DNA of 64,000 nucleotides. Source: Melanocharis versteri. Taxonomy: Eukaryota; Chordata; Aves; Passeriformes; Melanocharitidae. Below are positions 37,886 through 51,253 of the stretch, in pieces. The translations under genes were made by a program, and so were the position numbers. Each line of letters starts with the position of its first letter. Within the stretch, counting starts at the first letter, position 1. The stretch covers positions 1,130,484 through 1,194,483 of the forward strand of contig VZTG01001077.1 in the NCBI GenBank assembly GCA_013397845.1. Reading direction: 5' to 3'. The notes beneath the pieces are model-generated. The model searched no databases and had not been told where the DNA came from. It saw only the letters and a list, made by a program, of their open reading frames with translations.

Positions 37886-39429
37886 TTTTCTTCCCCATCT
37901 GACACCCAGTAGGGTCTTGGTGCTCTGCAGACCCTAAACCAGCCAGCTACAGCTATGTCCCCAGAAAGCTCTTAGCAAAATCCAGGTTCATCCTAGCATT
38001 AGGATATAAATACCTATAAATTCAGTCTTGCAGAGGAAGACAGTACAGGACACACTTTGAGTCAGCCACACAGATCATCCTTGTCAGCAGAATCAGCAGT
38101 TGCCACTCTCAGTGTCAAAATAAGGAGAATTGTTACCCAGTTTTCCCAGTTTTACCCGGAGTAGCCAAAACGTTACATTTTAAAACACTTAAACATTGCA
38201 TCACAGCTGAAAGAGACAAGGAAATAACACAAGGCAGTCACAGGAACTGTGACCTAATCCAGCTAAAAAACAAAAAGACTGCTCACAGGAAAATGTACGA
38301 GCCTCCAAATAGGTATTGGAAGTGTTGGATCATACTGGAAGCAAAATCAGGAATGACACTGAACTTTACTGACCATGTTTCCCACTACAGTTGGTGCACA
38401 CCCCCCTGTTACCTCACCTTTTTGGGTGATGTTAAGGACACAATGTCAGACTGCAAGCAATAATGAGATAGCTCGCCCTCAGAACAGGACGAGAGAAAGT
38501 TAAGGTGAAACCTGACCTGCAGAACTTCCTTCACGTCTTCTTAAATTAAGTTTAGCACATTCACTCTGGAAATGACTGAGAAATGACCAATATAGGCCCT
38601 CACAATGCTACTGTCAATCACTTCCAACTTTTCAAAATATAGCTAATCAACAGATATGTGGAACAAAATAACACAGACACTAAAAAAGGCTAAAAGGTGC
38701 CACATCCATAAAAAGAGCATTTTCCATCTGGAAACTATGCAAAGTTCTCTATTCTGCAAAATTATCCCAACATAACTGACTTCCTCATACTGACATGTAC
38801 GTTATTCATAATGGCTAATTGACGCAAAAGTATGAATGAAGCGTGAATCTGATTTCAAAAATTGCATATATGATTCAACAAAATTACACATATATGTGAA
38901 ATATGTGAATTCATTCACTGTGTTTCCTGAATTAACATCCCCTGAGGAATGCAACATGCTTCTGTTACAGGATTTAACTAATAAAAGTTGCAACAATTGG
39001 CAGGATTGGGTATTTACTCTTTTCTTTATCATACAAAACTCAGTATGGATTATTTCTTTCAAACCTGGCATCACATTACAGTTTTTGTGCTGTTCTTTAT
39101 TCACACACATTCCTTCCCACACTTTTCATTAACAATGTCTGCCCAGATACTGAACTTTTTAAATGCCAATATACCTTCATGCCTTCAGATTCAGTTTTTC
39201 AGAGGGCAGTACATGGAGGAAGCTTAAATTTCACAGCCCTGAGCCTGCCATGATCTTTTTTGAACGACCACCATGAAATGTATAAGTTAAGGATTTGCAT
39301 TAAGATAATATTCCCTCCTTTCAAAGCAGAAACCCATTTTCTTAACTCCATACATACAAGCACACTTTTGTTGGCACTTTTCTTTCGGGCTTTCTGTTCA
39401 CCTTTCAGAAACAATGGGTGGGGGTGAAG

Positions 39430-39442
39430 AAAAAAAAAAAAA
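39430..39442 (+). repeat. poly-A run (13)
   Basis: Uninterrupted A run preceded by a GGGTGGGGGTGAAG purine tract. No retroposed body is recognisable upstream. Confidence 0.8.
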
Positions 39443-40518
39443 GCAGCTAGATTAAGTTTTCTGAAACTTCTCCCAACTGTATACATTCCTTCTGCTTTAT
39501 ATACGAAGATTGAGCTTGGAGCAAGTTTCTAATGCTAATTGATAAATCCTTGAAATATGGGGTTTAGAACAGAATGCTAATATAACTAACTATAGATATG
39601 CTTGCAGGCACTGCTATAATGAAAGAAATAATTACATCAATAAAATTATATTTGTTTGACATTAACAATTTGCCCAAGGAAACAATTCTGAATGACTAAC
39701 AAGTACTATAAATATGACGTCTGTCATAAATCAAAGCTATCCATAACCAGAGTTCATGCAGCTCCTTGGAAAAATATAAAAAGAAATTATCATTAGCAAT
39801 ATTAGGAATTTCATTAAGCACACAATTATAAACTTTGTCTTGCTCTGAAAATTTAATCAACTATCATGCTTGTGAGAGTAAAAAGAAAAAGAAATTTAAA
39901 AAACCAAAAAACAACCTTACAATGTCTTCGATTGTAGTTATTTCTGAATATCAGGAATTATAATAATATTATTGGCTCTGTGGTAAAATTTCATCTAAAC
40001 GTTGCATCATACAGTTTCTCACATCAACCTATGCAGTTTTTTGTCATAGCAGTTTTCTGTTTCTTCAAGATCTTTTTCTCTCCATATTCTTTATGGGATA
40101 GCAAAAATAGTTGAAAAACCGTGAGTAACTTTAGCATATAAACATTTTTGTAAAATCAGAAATACATATTCAAAAGATGAGAGTCCACGGATTCTTCTGT
40201 CCACACCCATTAACAAGGCTGCCTTCTACTTTGATATAAGATTTTCCTTTGTTAGTCTGGTTTAAACTAGAAACAAAACTCAGAGTTAGAGCCACACTAT
40301 CTCATCTGTAAATTTGCTGGAGCATGTCCCAGGAACAGGAATATAGAAAATTCCTTACACATTTAGAAATAGATTTGCTGAGTATGAGCTTGTGAACAAG
40401 TCTCAGCATGGGTTAAATGGTCACCTTTCTCCAAAAAAGACATGGCTAACAATAAGCTAGTGAGCTAAGAGTGCATTTCTTTTTCAGCTTGACTTAAGAA
40501 AGCAAGCACCATCACCTT

Positions 40519-40538
40519 AAAAAAAAAAAAAAAAAAAA
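40519..40538 (+). repeat. poly-A run (20)
   Basis: Twenty consecutive A bases. This length is compatible with the tail of a retroposed transcript, but the upstream sequence is AT-rich and unrecognised, and no clear target duplication was seen. Confidence 0.85.
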
Positions 40539-41720
40539 GCAGTAAATATAATATATCTCAAATCAAAGACAAATATATTTTCATAAATACTTGTAACTGC
40601 CAGTAACACCTGCCAAGGTAGGAGAATATTTTGTTGAGTGAAGAGGACAGTTTCTGTTGGAAATATGGCAACATTCTGTGGACACTACCAAACGATTTGC
40701 AATAATTCTCTTGATGTATTCCCAAATGTGCTGTATTGATGAGATGATGAGCTGCTATAAAGCAAAGCCTAAAAACATAATTAAATTTTAAAATATTTCC
40801 CAATAGTTTCTGAAGGATCCAATATTTTTCAAGCAGTTATTAGAGTGGAAGCACGATGAGTTTTTCATAATCTGGCCCTTCTGTTATGGATTGCTCTCGA
40901 TTCCAGTGCACTTAATTTGTGTAATGCATGGTGATGATCTATGATATGTAGCATCATCTCAAGCAGAACTAGTGAACTCTTTCTTTTTTCATTTTGAACA
41001 GTGCATCCAGAGGAAAACATACAAGCAAAATAAAGAGCTTTAGCATGCAAAGTATGTTGCTGCAGCAAATTGACATGTTAAATTATACTGACAATTCTCC
41101 TCACCCTGATAAATATCCTCCTGACCTGCACCACTATTACATAACAGACCATTGCCATGCACTGTCATTAACACAGCTATCAAACCTAAATATTACCTTC
41201 TTCTCTTATAAGTACATAAAATATTCTGCCACTCCAAGGATAGCAGAACTTGAACTAGAAAGACCGACGAATTGAGGCAGTAGACAACTATACAGTGTAG
41301 AAAAGCTCAAAGGACAACTTCAAGAAAGAGAAAAATTTCAAAACAGGTCCTATGTCAGATAATCATTTACAGCACTGTCATACTAATGGCTACAGAAAAG
41401 CAGGAGAGCAGTGACAATAGGTGCATTCATCTTGCTACAATGCTGGAAAAGCTCCACCTGTATCCCCCTGCACTCTGTCTCCTGCTGTCCCCTAACAAGT
41501 GCATCCCATGACAGTGGATCTGACAGTGGGGACAATACCAATCTGTCATCCCTTCTTCCTGAAAGTCACCTTGACTACAACTAATGACTAAAGGAGAGCA
41601 GGCAACTACCTCTGGCCTCCAGCCACATACAGGTTTCTTTGTTACGATGGTAAGTTCACAGTCAAGTACTGAATGGCTCTAAGGAAAATATAAAGCATCT
41701 TAAAACTCATTTTGCCAGCT

Positions 41721-41756
41721 ATGTAGATATGTATGTATATATGTGTGTGTATATAA
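41721..41756. repeat. TA/TG-rich simple repeat
   Basis: Alternating purine-pyrimidine tract built from ATGT, GTAT, ATATAT and TGTGTGT blocks. Imperfect microsatellite. Confidence 0.75.
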
Positions 41757-43529
41757 AATACATTTGCACTTCCACAATAGTTTTGTAAATATTTGCAATC
41801 TTAAACCTGTGGTAATCCATAGTAGTAGGACAGCTCTTGTTGCTAATGACCCTCATAATTAAGATGGCCAAAAATTACCGTGACAAATGACAGGTTCCTC
41901 ACATCCTTTTAAATTTCATGTTATTCATGGGACAATAACAGTTAAAAGGTATTCATATCTGTTTTCTGTCAAAGACTGTTAACAGATTTTCAGGATTGTG
42001 TCATTTCACTTTGTCTGTACCTAAAATGAAGCAAAATCACAAAAGCCTTCCATTCTCATATGGCATCGCAGCCCAAAAAATTCTGAAGCGAAACTACAAC
42101 CAGATCTATCTTGGGCTGAAAACACTGAAAAGAGTCACAATCAGCTGACAGACAAATCTAGGTCTTTGTCCTTTTTTCTTTGATAAAAAAGCAGGCAATA
42201 CCTCCACCTGTATTTTTTTTTCAAAAAAGGCCATTGCTAAGTTTTCCTGTAATTTTGAGATGTCTTTACAGCAACTATTGTAACTTGAGCAATATGATAA
42301 ATTTCGACAAGATTTGGAAAATATACTCCTCCTATCTTTGTGGGGTTTTTTATACAATAGATCTTTTGTTATGCTTTTACAATCCCATAAAATTTTATGG
42401 ACAAGTTCTTTATTACAGCAAAGTTTAGCTTGGGGATCTCTATTGATACGAGGTTTACAAATGGAGATGGGATGAGGGAGAATGTTCATTGTCATGATAG
42501 TGTATTTTCCCCATAATGATAATAATAATTTGTCCCATCTGTCTAAATCTAATCTAATAGTGTTTATGAGTGGTTGAAGGCGTATTTTAATTAAGTCTGG
42601 TAGTTGCTCTGGTATATATTTTAGTCCCTTCAGGGATCATTTAAATTTCCAATTTTCAATATAGGATATGTAGCCGCTACATCATGTGGGAAGCAACCTG
42701 GGCTTGAAGCAGTTAATTTTGCATCAGGATGTGGATCTATAAGCTAATTAAAACAAACATTTCTGGGAGAACAGAGGGTCACTGTTCATACCCCAGAAGA
42801 TGTTTTGATCTGCCAAGAGTCGAATAAATATCCAAGGTAAAATGTGAACAAGCAGTACATTTTTATGCTGTTTCTATTTTAACAGGGAAATGATTTCATA
42901 GAGCCGTATTTTGTAAAAATGGATTTTTAAGCAGACCCTTTTCTTTTCTAAATCCATTGAAGCTCTTTACCTAAAACATACTGTCATAATATTTCTCATA
43001 GTCCTTGCAAACTTCAGCTGTAATCCTATCAGGATAGTCTGTATTCTAACAATACAGATCAAATCTACTAGATTAAACTACATGAAAGCAAGGCAGTTAC
43101 CTTCAAAATAAGAGTTTAAGCTTTTGAAGGAAATTCCTGATCTTTAGACTGCCTAGGCCAGTGTACAGATAAAAAGCACATTGAGGGCACGCTCAAAGCT
43201 GATATGACATTTCTCATGTCCAACCCGCTCACTCAGGCTTACAATGAATCTTTACATTTGCACTTCCATCAATGATAGCAATTTAAAAACTGCTGACTCT
43301 TTTGGTCACAAGTTACCTCCATAAGGACACATGTACTGGTTGTTCAACTTCCACATTTGAAAAAGGACAGTGATTACGAATGTAAAGACTTAGGTTTAGA
43401 TCTTAAATTGGTACATGGAGAAATCTCTACTGAAGTGACCTGAGCACATGCAGGCACTCCCCACATTCCATACAAAACCATAAACCTACTCTTTAGGCAT
43501 TCCTTTTTGTCAACCCCAACGTTTAGTTG

Positions 43530-43580
43530 GGTGTGTGTGCATACATATATACACAAGTACAATAAATATATATGTATTAT
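43530..43580. repeat. GT/AT/AC compound simple repeat
   Basis: A short GT run is followed by CATACATATATACACA and, after a break, ATATATATG. Alternating purine-pyrimidine, imperfect. Confidence 0.7.
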
Positions 43581-44599
43581 TTAATTTTAATCATATTGGA
43601 GGTCCCACAGTCTATGGAGATAGGAGTAGCCTACAATTTCATATGAAAAATAATATTCCACTGAAATTACTCAGGAACATGGAGTGTGACTGTCTAATCT
43701 AATCCTACCTGTGCAATGATAAATTGGATGTCTGGTCCAAACCAGTCACTACACTGGTCCTGCAGTCAGTAGAGACTCTTGTGCCACTGCAAAGGATGTC
43801 TCGTGCCAGCTGAAACAAATGCACATATGGGATAGACTGGCCTCTTAGACATTTCTACATCTCTGCTGACTTTATAGAAAGTCTCTGAAGTGAAGTTAAA
43901 CAGGGAAGCAAGCTGGAAGTCAAGTTGGATGGAACAGCCAAGGACTAAGTTTGACTGCCTTTGGAAGGAATGACGGATATATGGAAATAGTAATACATTA
44001 CTCCTTTTGAAACCCATAGGAACTTTCTTATGGACCTGAGCAAGAGTCAGATGTCCCCCTTCCACTCTTAATATATTCCCTAATGCCCTTTCCTATGCCT
44101 TTTCACCTATGCATGCTTTTATACCCTCTACGAACATCCAAAATATGGAAATCTTGTGCTATATATTCAGTCGAATAAAGTACTAAAGCACAGATTTAGT
44201 GACAGCTAAATGCTTTCTTTCAGGCTTTTTTCATTTGTTTATTTTACTGCCCTCACTTTAATGCATAGGAGATGCTGTCATAAAATAACGTGTCTAAATA
44301 GTGTGCAAGTGCAAAAATTAATGAAAAATAAAGGTTTTGCTTCTAGTCCCTAGTTCTACCAGAGAAATAGATGGATCTCTTTCTTTCACGCCTTCCTGTT
44401 TTGTTTTGGGTTTTTTAAGGCCCTAAAAGTAACCTGAGAATTGGAGACTGTAAATGCTGCTACTTCAGCATTAGGTATACTGGGTCAGCAAGGTTAAAAG
44501 AGTTTAAAAATACACAGAGAAAAAGGATAAAACAGGGACAAAGCAACAGAAGTTTTCTAATTGTATAGTGTGCTGGTTTTACCACTAGAAAATTTTGAG

Positions 44600-44740
44600 G
44601 ATGCCAAACAAATCATGGACCTAGGAGAACAAGTGGACACCTCTTATCTAGATCTTTCAAAAGCTTTTAATGAGATTATTGGGAAATATAATGAGATTTT
44701 AATCTTTTTATGAGATTATCAGGAAAGTCGGTACACAGAG
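44600..44740 (+). mobile_element. non-LTR reverse-transcriptase remnant (probably CR1)
   Basis: In the frame beginning at 44606 the translation contains VDTSYLDLSKAFN (44633-44671), the classic motif A region of LINE reverse transcriptases (VDVVYLDLSKAFD in CR1), with the catalytic Asp at 44651-44653. The preceding residues DLGEQ fit the family's DEGKA-like lead-in. Motif A normally lies in the middle of ORF2, so this is an internal fragment with no 3' end nearby. Right after it a stretch with AATGAGATTAT and GGGAAA is repeated about 40 bases on (TATGAGATTATCAGGAAA), followed by a TGA. The fragment is very short and dead. Confidence 0.6.
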
Positions 44741-46189
44741 GTAAGTGTTAGCATTGATGAACCGGATATAACCCTCTAACACTGCCAAAAAATGTTCAGA
44801 ATTATTAACAGCCTTGATTAATTTTTGAGGGCCCTCGAAACTTTCATACAAGGGTTCTTATTAATGCTCGTGTTTGGTACCGTGCAGTCACAAGACCAGA
44901 CAAAATAAACTAATGGATCATTGCAGCAATTCTGACAATACAAAATGTCAGAAATTCAAAGACTATACTTTACTAAATAATATTATATTATCTGGTAATT
45001 TTATATGCAGCAGACCGATGATTTCCTTTTAGAATCGTATATGCAAAGGTTTACTACATCACAAGAGAAAAAAGAAGTTCAATAATTAATGATAAAGACA
45101 GCATATTTGTTATTTTACTGTATAACCACCCCACTACAAATACAGGGGGAGCCACCTATTTTCCAAACGAATGCTTTTCATTTTGACTAGGGATTTTGTC
45201 TAAATAACTAGTCACTGGAGGTTACTTGAAAAAAAAAAAAAAAAAGACCTGAAGCATGGGATTTCCTACCAAGATAGTTTAAAACATAAATAGTTTGATG
45301 TGTTAAATTACTGGACGAAGTGACAAGGCTTTTACAGTTTTTTAATAACTCTACTATTTTCTTAGGAGCTGACGCAGAACCAGTTATAGCTATGAGACCA
45401 ATTTAATTACAGAAAATAACAAATGATGATTTGAGTATAATACTACTGTGGTTGATTTTGTTCCATTTATAAGTTACAGTATCATTTCAGTGGAGTAATC
45501 CTCCAGTACTTGTTACAGGCAGTGCTTTTTCCACAAAAAAGATAGTGAGGAAAATGCGGTAATTAAGTGTTCCAAAACCAGGAAAAAAAAACAAGCAAAA
45601 CCCCCAACTGTTCTCTGTAAACATTTCTCCAGAACCCTGGTTGCACTGTTTCTCTTTTGTATTGTTATATTCTGGATTAGAAACCAAGCGAATTTTGTAT
45701 AAAGGTTTCCGTATCACATCGCCAACAGCAACAGTTACGTGTCCCAGTCCAACCCATGGAAAGAGCACAAGTTTGCAAAGCAATCCTTCCCCTACTTTTG
45801 CAGTAGCAGATCTATGAAAGTCTTGCTGTGATAGTCTCAACCCTGAAAATTACACGCAATTGTCTGAAGCTAGTGCTGAAAGTGGTTATTGCTGTAGAGA
45901 CAGATGTCCAGAAAAATTCCCAAGCACAATGTACCAACAGCAATACCACGTGGCCTAAAACACTAGATAAAACTTACGACCGCACTCTGCAGGAGGAGAA
46001 ATCCTGGACTGTTTTATTTCCTATTATTTTTCAGCACTACTGACACACAAGACTGTAAGAATTTCAAAGGCAGCAAGGATAACCAAAGGCACGTGACAAC
46101 CATCACTAAGCATTCTAGGATTCTTCTGAATAAAGAAGGATAAGGAAGGATGGAAAGAAAGAAGGGGAAAATAATAACTGACTGGCGGA
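44741..46189. other. stretch without a recognisable gene
   Basis: AT-rich with a 17-base A run at 45229-45245 and a purine-rich GGA/GAAA tract at 46133-46172. The 117-codon minus-strand frame at 45487-45840 shows no domain or splice context. Confidence 0.5.
45229..45245 (+). repeat. poly-A run (17)
   Basis: Seventeen consecutive A bases following GTTACTTG. No recognisable retroposed body upstream. Confidence 0.85.
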
Positions 46190-46637
46190 CACTGCTATAA
46201 TAGAGTTCTACAAAATCATGAGAGGCATGCAGAGATTGGGTAAGGAGCAGAAACTCATTGCTTCTTCCGATAAAGGGCCTAAGGAGCAGCAAGTGGAGCT
46301 AAGGAATTTCAAGGCTATTAAAGAAGGGAATTGTTCATATAACATCATTATGCTGCAGAACTCTTCTGCCAGATTGTTGTAGCTGCAAGAAGTTCACACA
46401 GGTTCCAAAGCAAGGAGCCTAATGCAGGAGAGACCCCTTACCCTAGAAAATACACAGAAATATGTGTTGAATCTCCTTGAGATGTAAATGATTAGAGAGA
46501 TTGGGAGATTCACACGAGTACTGATCTTTACTTTTCCCAATTCTGCATGCTTCCTTAGATTAAAGGCTTTTAACTACTGGAGAAGGGATCCAGAGCTACA
46601 GACCTTTGGCCTAACCCAGCACAACTATTCCTACAGG
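46190..46637 (+). mobile_element. old CR1-type LINE remnant of a second subfamily, 3' end
   Basis: Collinear weak matches to a CR1-like family widespread in turtles and birds: TAGAGTTCTACAAAATCATG then AGAGGCATGCAGAG (translates FYKIMRGMQR), AACTCTTCTGCCAGATTGTT, GTAGCTGCAAGAAGTTCACA (family form WNSLPQDVVDAKSLHGF), and, after a diverged spacer, GAGCTACAGACCTTTGGCCT and AACCCAGCACAACTATTCCT (family form GGACCTTTGGTCTGACCCAG then TATGGC...TTCTTATG). It is much more diverged than the CR1 copies at 18.6, 35.1 and 62.5 kb. The open frame covering part of it on the opposite strand is a by-product. Confidence 0.6.
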
Positions 46638-49600
46638 GCATATGAAACTGCAGATATTAACAAAAGTTCACGGTAGTTTCAGTTTCATGAATAACACTGA
46701 GCAGCACCACTCACCACACATTAATTACAACCCACACAACATATCCATGTAGCAGTAAATCACATTACACCTGCACAACACGTGGACTCTCAGGTGGTTT
46801 GTATGATCTGCCAGTTGTTTTATTTTCCTGACTCGAAGCAACCACCCCACTTACTCATATTTAAAGTCTGGATACAGAGCAATATCATCAGTTATATTGT
46901 TATAATTCTTACTGAAACTCTTTTGAAGCCAGAATCAATGATCCATAGTAGCATGATTACATAATTTCCATAAAAAGAAAAAGAAGTCACAGCCCTTCAC
47001 TGAAGCAATTTTGCAGCAGTACAAAATCTAAAATGTCACAAGTTCGAGGAGTTTATCTGTTGCAGAAATAAAAGGTTTCAAAATATGCTGTCTGCCAGCT
47101 GCAGATATCAACTTCGTAATGCCATTGTGCAGGAATTCAAACTTGAACTGAAACCTTTCACCCAAGTGCTGCAGAAAAATATATTTCAAATCAGTTTTCT
47201 GTCTCCTTCTGACTCAGCCTGAAGTAAAACTATAGCACAGTACTGAAAGATAAAACACCTAGCTTATGGCTCCAATGAGATGAACAATAATGCACTAGAA
47301 TCAGATTTACTATGTCTTATTATTTAATCACATTGCATGCATTTGGAAAGAAAATGATTGCTTTCCAGAAGTATTCTTATGAGCTGGTACTAAAGGCTAA
47401 CCCGACGGTAATCATCACTAGAATAATTAAGATCAGGCTTGTCAAGCAAATTCAATTGTATTATTTACAAATATTATGTAAAATAGTTAATAATGGGAAA
47501 AGAGTGCATGCAATACTGTTTTGCTGTTTTGGGGGGTGGGGGAGTGGTATTTCTGTTTGCTTTCTTTAAATACGGCTTGATAAATCTAAACACCTGAAAA
47601 TATATTTTCTTTCAGAAGTGGTGTATAAACACAAACTTATTAATTAAGGACACTATACAAACATATTTCTTAGGATAAAAATCTTGTGTACCCTATCAAA
47701 TCAAGGGGAAATTCTAACTATGGGACTTTCATTAAAGCAAACTCCCAACCTCCTGTAAACTTACTCGATACTATTCTTCCCTTAAAGGAGAGAAAAGTCA
47801 CTCTTTTTTTTCCCCACTTGAATAAAAGGAAAGCACTCTTTGTTCCCAAAATACAAACAGATGCAAAGTGATTGAATTACTGTTGCTGGTTAGCTCTATG
47901 AATGCTGCTGTAAAAGTTTAAGAGTCCTCTGACCTGTAGAAATAGCATTAATGGTTTCTATGGGGCATAATTAGGTTAAATATATTCTTCCCTCAGGTCA
48001 ACAAAAATAAATACCAAATTTCCAAGAGGAACTGTCCCTTGTTCCTTCTTTTAAAAATAGATACTTCTATTTTACTTGCTTGCTTTATAAAATAGTATCA
48101 TCTTCTTGTGACAAGGCCACCTTTAAAATATTCAGAAAAGAAAATCCTTCTTTTCCAATAGTGCTTAATATGCTCCTCTTCCTCAGGATATTGGCTTTTA
48201 AGATTACAAGGGGAAAGATCAGGAAATTATTAGCCAAATTTCAAGGTGGAACTTGAATTCCGCTTCATTCTTTATGTTCTTCTACACCTTAATTATGAGC
48301 AATGTCACATCCACGATATGCACAAGTAATAAAAATATAGACTTATAGTGAACTCTGTCTAAATACATATGATAAGCTTCATTTGCATTCTTCAGCCTCA
48401 GAACTTACTTCCATGAGATGTGTCTCAGCCTCCAACGCTTTTTCTTCCCATAGTTCTCTCAAAAAATCAGTGCACCAATAAAGCTTTTAGAGTAGATTAA
48501 ATTCTAGCACAGAGTTTTGAATAAGCAGCCTCCCACACTTTAAACTGAGCAATGGCTGGCAATTCAAAAATAATAATACAAACAGTTTGGCTTTGCTGTT
48601 ATATGCTAGGGATATTTAATTCTGCATTACAATTACTACAGCTATCACTTCAATAATTGCCTAAAATATCTGAAACAAATGATGAACAGAGAATGAAACT
48701 ACTTTTGGTTTACACTACAAGATACCATTACATTTCCTCCAAGTCAGTGATGCCAACAAATCGATACAGAAGAATCAATCCGAACATCTTGATGAACTTC
48801 ACTAGACTAGCAAATAATATGAACACACTAAGGCAAATCATTGGGTAACTTAGATGAAGGAAGTACTTCATTTAAATTGCCATAAAAAATTATGAAAGCT
48901 ATTTCTAATGAAAGATAAAATGGTTACAAATTGCAATTAAAAATTGTTGAAACCTGTGTGTACTCTGTAATCATTTTTTATTACATGGCAAGGGGAGGAA
49001 CACTCAGATTAAAAAACAAAATCAGAAGCAAATCAGGTTTTTTGTTATCTTCAAAAAAGTTTAAAACAGAAACATCAGGCATCCAGTTAGAATAAAAGAC
49101 AGCTTTGCTGAAGTCAGCAGCACTACAGGATTGATCTGAGTTCAAAAGCCACCCATTACATTCTGTCCAATACTCTTCAAAGTAAACAAAAATTTGTGTT
49201 TTCCTGATTATGTTCCTCTCCATCAGGAGAAAACCTTTGAGTATCTGAAAATGGACATTTATCCATTGCAAATTAGGAAAACCCTGGAACACACGAAATG
49301 CTTGTCCTGCCTGGAATCCAGCATGATCAAAGACATTAGATGGATCACCACATTCAGCACTGAAACAGCCATTCACCCTGCAATTCATTCCTTAGATGCT
49401 TATTGCTGAACCACGCAAACAAACAAATTTCTTTTCCTTAAATGAACTGAAACATTCTGCTTCTCTTAGCAGTTTACACAAGTTTTCCCTCTGAAATGTC
49501 CTCAGTTAAGGAGCTGTTACAGTGACTGTCATGACTGTCAGTCTGTCTTAAATACCACTTGTGCAAAAGCAGTATGAAACTGAGTCTCTGGCTGCATGGG

Positions 49601-50315
49601 ACAATGCAGTGTCCTGCAGAGGGAAACTACAAGCCGGGAAAGGAGAGGGCTACCAAGGTAAGTGTGACTTTCAAGACTAAGCACCGGTGAACATACACAA
49701 AAAAATATACGTGGGAATGCACACTAAAATGCCTACTGGAATCACAAATCATCTGCTTATTTACCTGCAAGTAAAGGAGTAGTTATAGTATGCCTGAACT
49801 GCAAAGAGTATGTCAGTGAGGTTAAAATGATACAATAATTTCTCCTTATCTGGTAGCTAAGCAGTAGCCCTTTTCACAGGCCCTTTTACTCTTCAGATTT
49901 ACTTTATTGCACATACTCTGCTGCCTTTCAGCATCTGAGAAATATTAAATATATTTATGACTACACCTGGATAGATTTTGAGTCATACCATCCTTTTCTA
50001 ATTCAAATACTATGTTGCTTAGCATAATTGCAAACCACTTCATGCTACGTTACCAAGCGACTGCTTCTACCTTTAATGTGGAATTGGTATTTTTTTCTTA
50101 CAGTGAGTAATGAAGGACAGCAGCTTCATGATTAATTTAATTTTAACTATAAAAGTAGGAGATGACTATGCAAGGATGACTAGATAGGAAATCGTCCTTT
50201 TACAATTGTTAATTTGTCAGTATCAGTCTGGAATTTCGCTGTGAATTTGTTTTCCATTTTACTCTCTGATCTCCACTCAAGCCCAGGCATGTAACTCTTG
50301 TCTTCTCAGTGATCT
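46638..50315. other. AT-rich stretch without a recognisable gene
   Basis: Contains the longest open frame of the window (minus, 48981-49388, 135 codons). It has no known domain, no good start context and no splice signals, so it is not called. A G-rich run (GGGGGGTGGGGG) lies near 47531-47542. Otherwise featureless. Confidence 0.5.
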
Positions 50316-50392
50316 TTACCTTGTGTATTTGTATAGCAACTTGCACAACAGACTCTTGATCAGGGCTCCCAGGCACTGCTGTGATAAAAATT
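50316..50392 (+). mobile_element. tail of an old amniote interspersed repeat
   Basis: TTGTGTATTTGTATAGCAAC, TTGCACAACAGACTCTTGAT, CAGGGCTCCCAGGCACTGC and TGTGATAAAAAT follow an old repeat end that in turtles and archosaurs reads close to TTGTACAGCACCTAGCACAA, TGGGGCCCTGATC, GGGGCTCCAGGCACTACTG, TAATACAAATA. The match is collinear over about 75 bases with many substitutions. I know the pattern but not a secure family name. Confidence 0.5.
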
Positions 50393-51253
50393 AAGTGACT
50401 GTTTTTCCTAGACAGTGTCTAGGAAACGACTGCATGTAGGGTTCCATTAAACAACGAAGGCTACTAGAAAAGGATCAGAATTCCATTTTTTAGGAACTGT
50501 GTGTCAGGACCACGGTTAATCTATATAGAAAGAAAAATATAGACAATCTTATGATCAAGATCTGATTAGATTCATAGAATATGAACACACATTTCCTAGT
50601 GGACTAGTTTTAAAAATTATTCATCCATGGCTTGATACCCAAAAAGTATTCTGCTCTTGTTATTTGTCGTGAACTTACTTTAAAAGCCCAAAACAAACAA
50701 ACAAACCCACAAATTCCAAGAACAAACCACCTTTTCCAAAGCCTGTGTACAAGTTTTAATACTATAAAAATATTTTAATTGTCTACTCTATTCATTAACT
50801 TTATTATTTTTAGACCACTCTCACTGTTTAAGTAATTAAAAAAGACAGAATTTGACATGCTGCTTGATGTAATTTTTTTCTATTCCTATATCATACCTGT
50901 TTAAAACACTAAGCATTTCCTGTACTACACAGTTTTTATCATAAAATATATTCTAAATTACGTTGTGACTCACACAACACAGGTCAAAGACTGGTGTAGC
51001 TTATCAAGCATAACTTCTGAGCTGAATTATGTCAAAAGTACCTTCCATTTATTTATTAAAATGCCACACTTTAATCGTAGGTCAATGAAGAATAAAAGCT
51101 TCTCATTAGAAATTAAATACCTATGAAAAGTGTGTCTGCATTCTGATTGGTACATAACGGAAAAAAATCAGAAAAGTGGGTGATCCTTGTAATTATGTAA
51201 TTTCCAGCCCTATGGTAGCTGACTCTATGAAATGTCAACCAATGCTACGGGGC

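Larger units (their letters stand above)
37886..44599. other. long AT-rich stretch without a recognisable gene
   Basis: Holds several simple repeats (listed separately) and a GC-richer patch at 41420-41640 that I could not assign. The 129-codon minus-strand frame at 42106-42495 gives a Lys/Ser/Cys-rich peptide with no domain and is within chance expectation. Confidence 0.5.

Noticed and set aside
42106..42495. 129-codon minus-strand open frame
   Set aside because: Peptide is a Lys/Ser/Cys-rich mixture without domain; overlaps another frame on the plus strand; chance length.
45487..45840. 117-codon minus-strand open frame
   Set aside because: No family resemblance, AT-driven composition and no exon flanks.
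46014..46292. 92-codon minus-strand frame
   Set aside because: Antisense to the old CR1-type remnant; its hydrophobic composition is the complement of purine-rich plus-strand sequence.
48981..49388. Longest open frame (135 codons, minus)
   Set aside because: Within chance expectation for this length and composition; no domain, start context, splice signals or family match.
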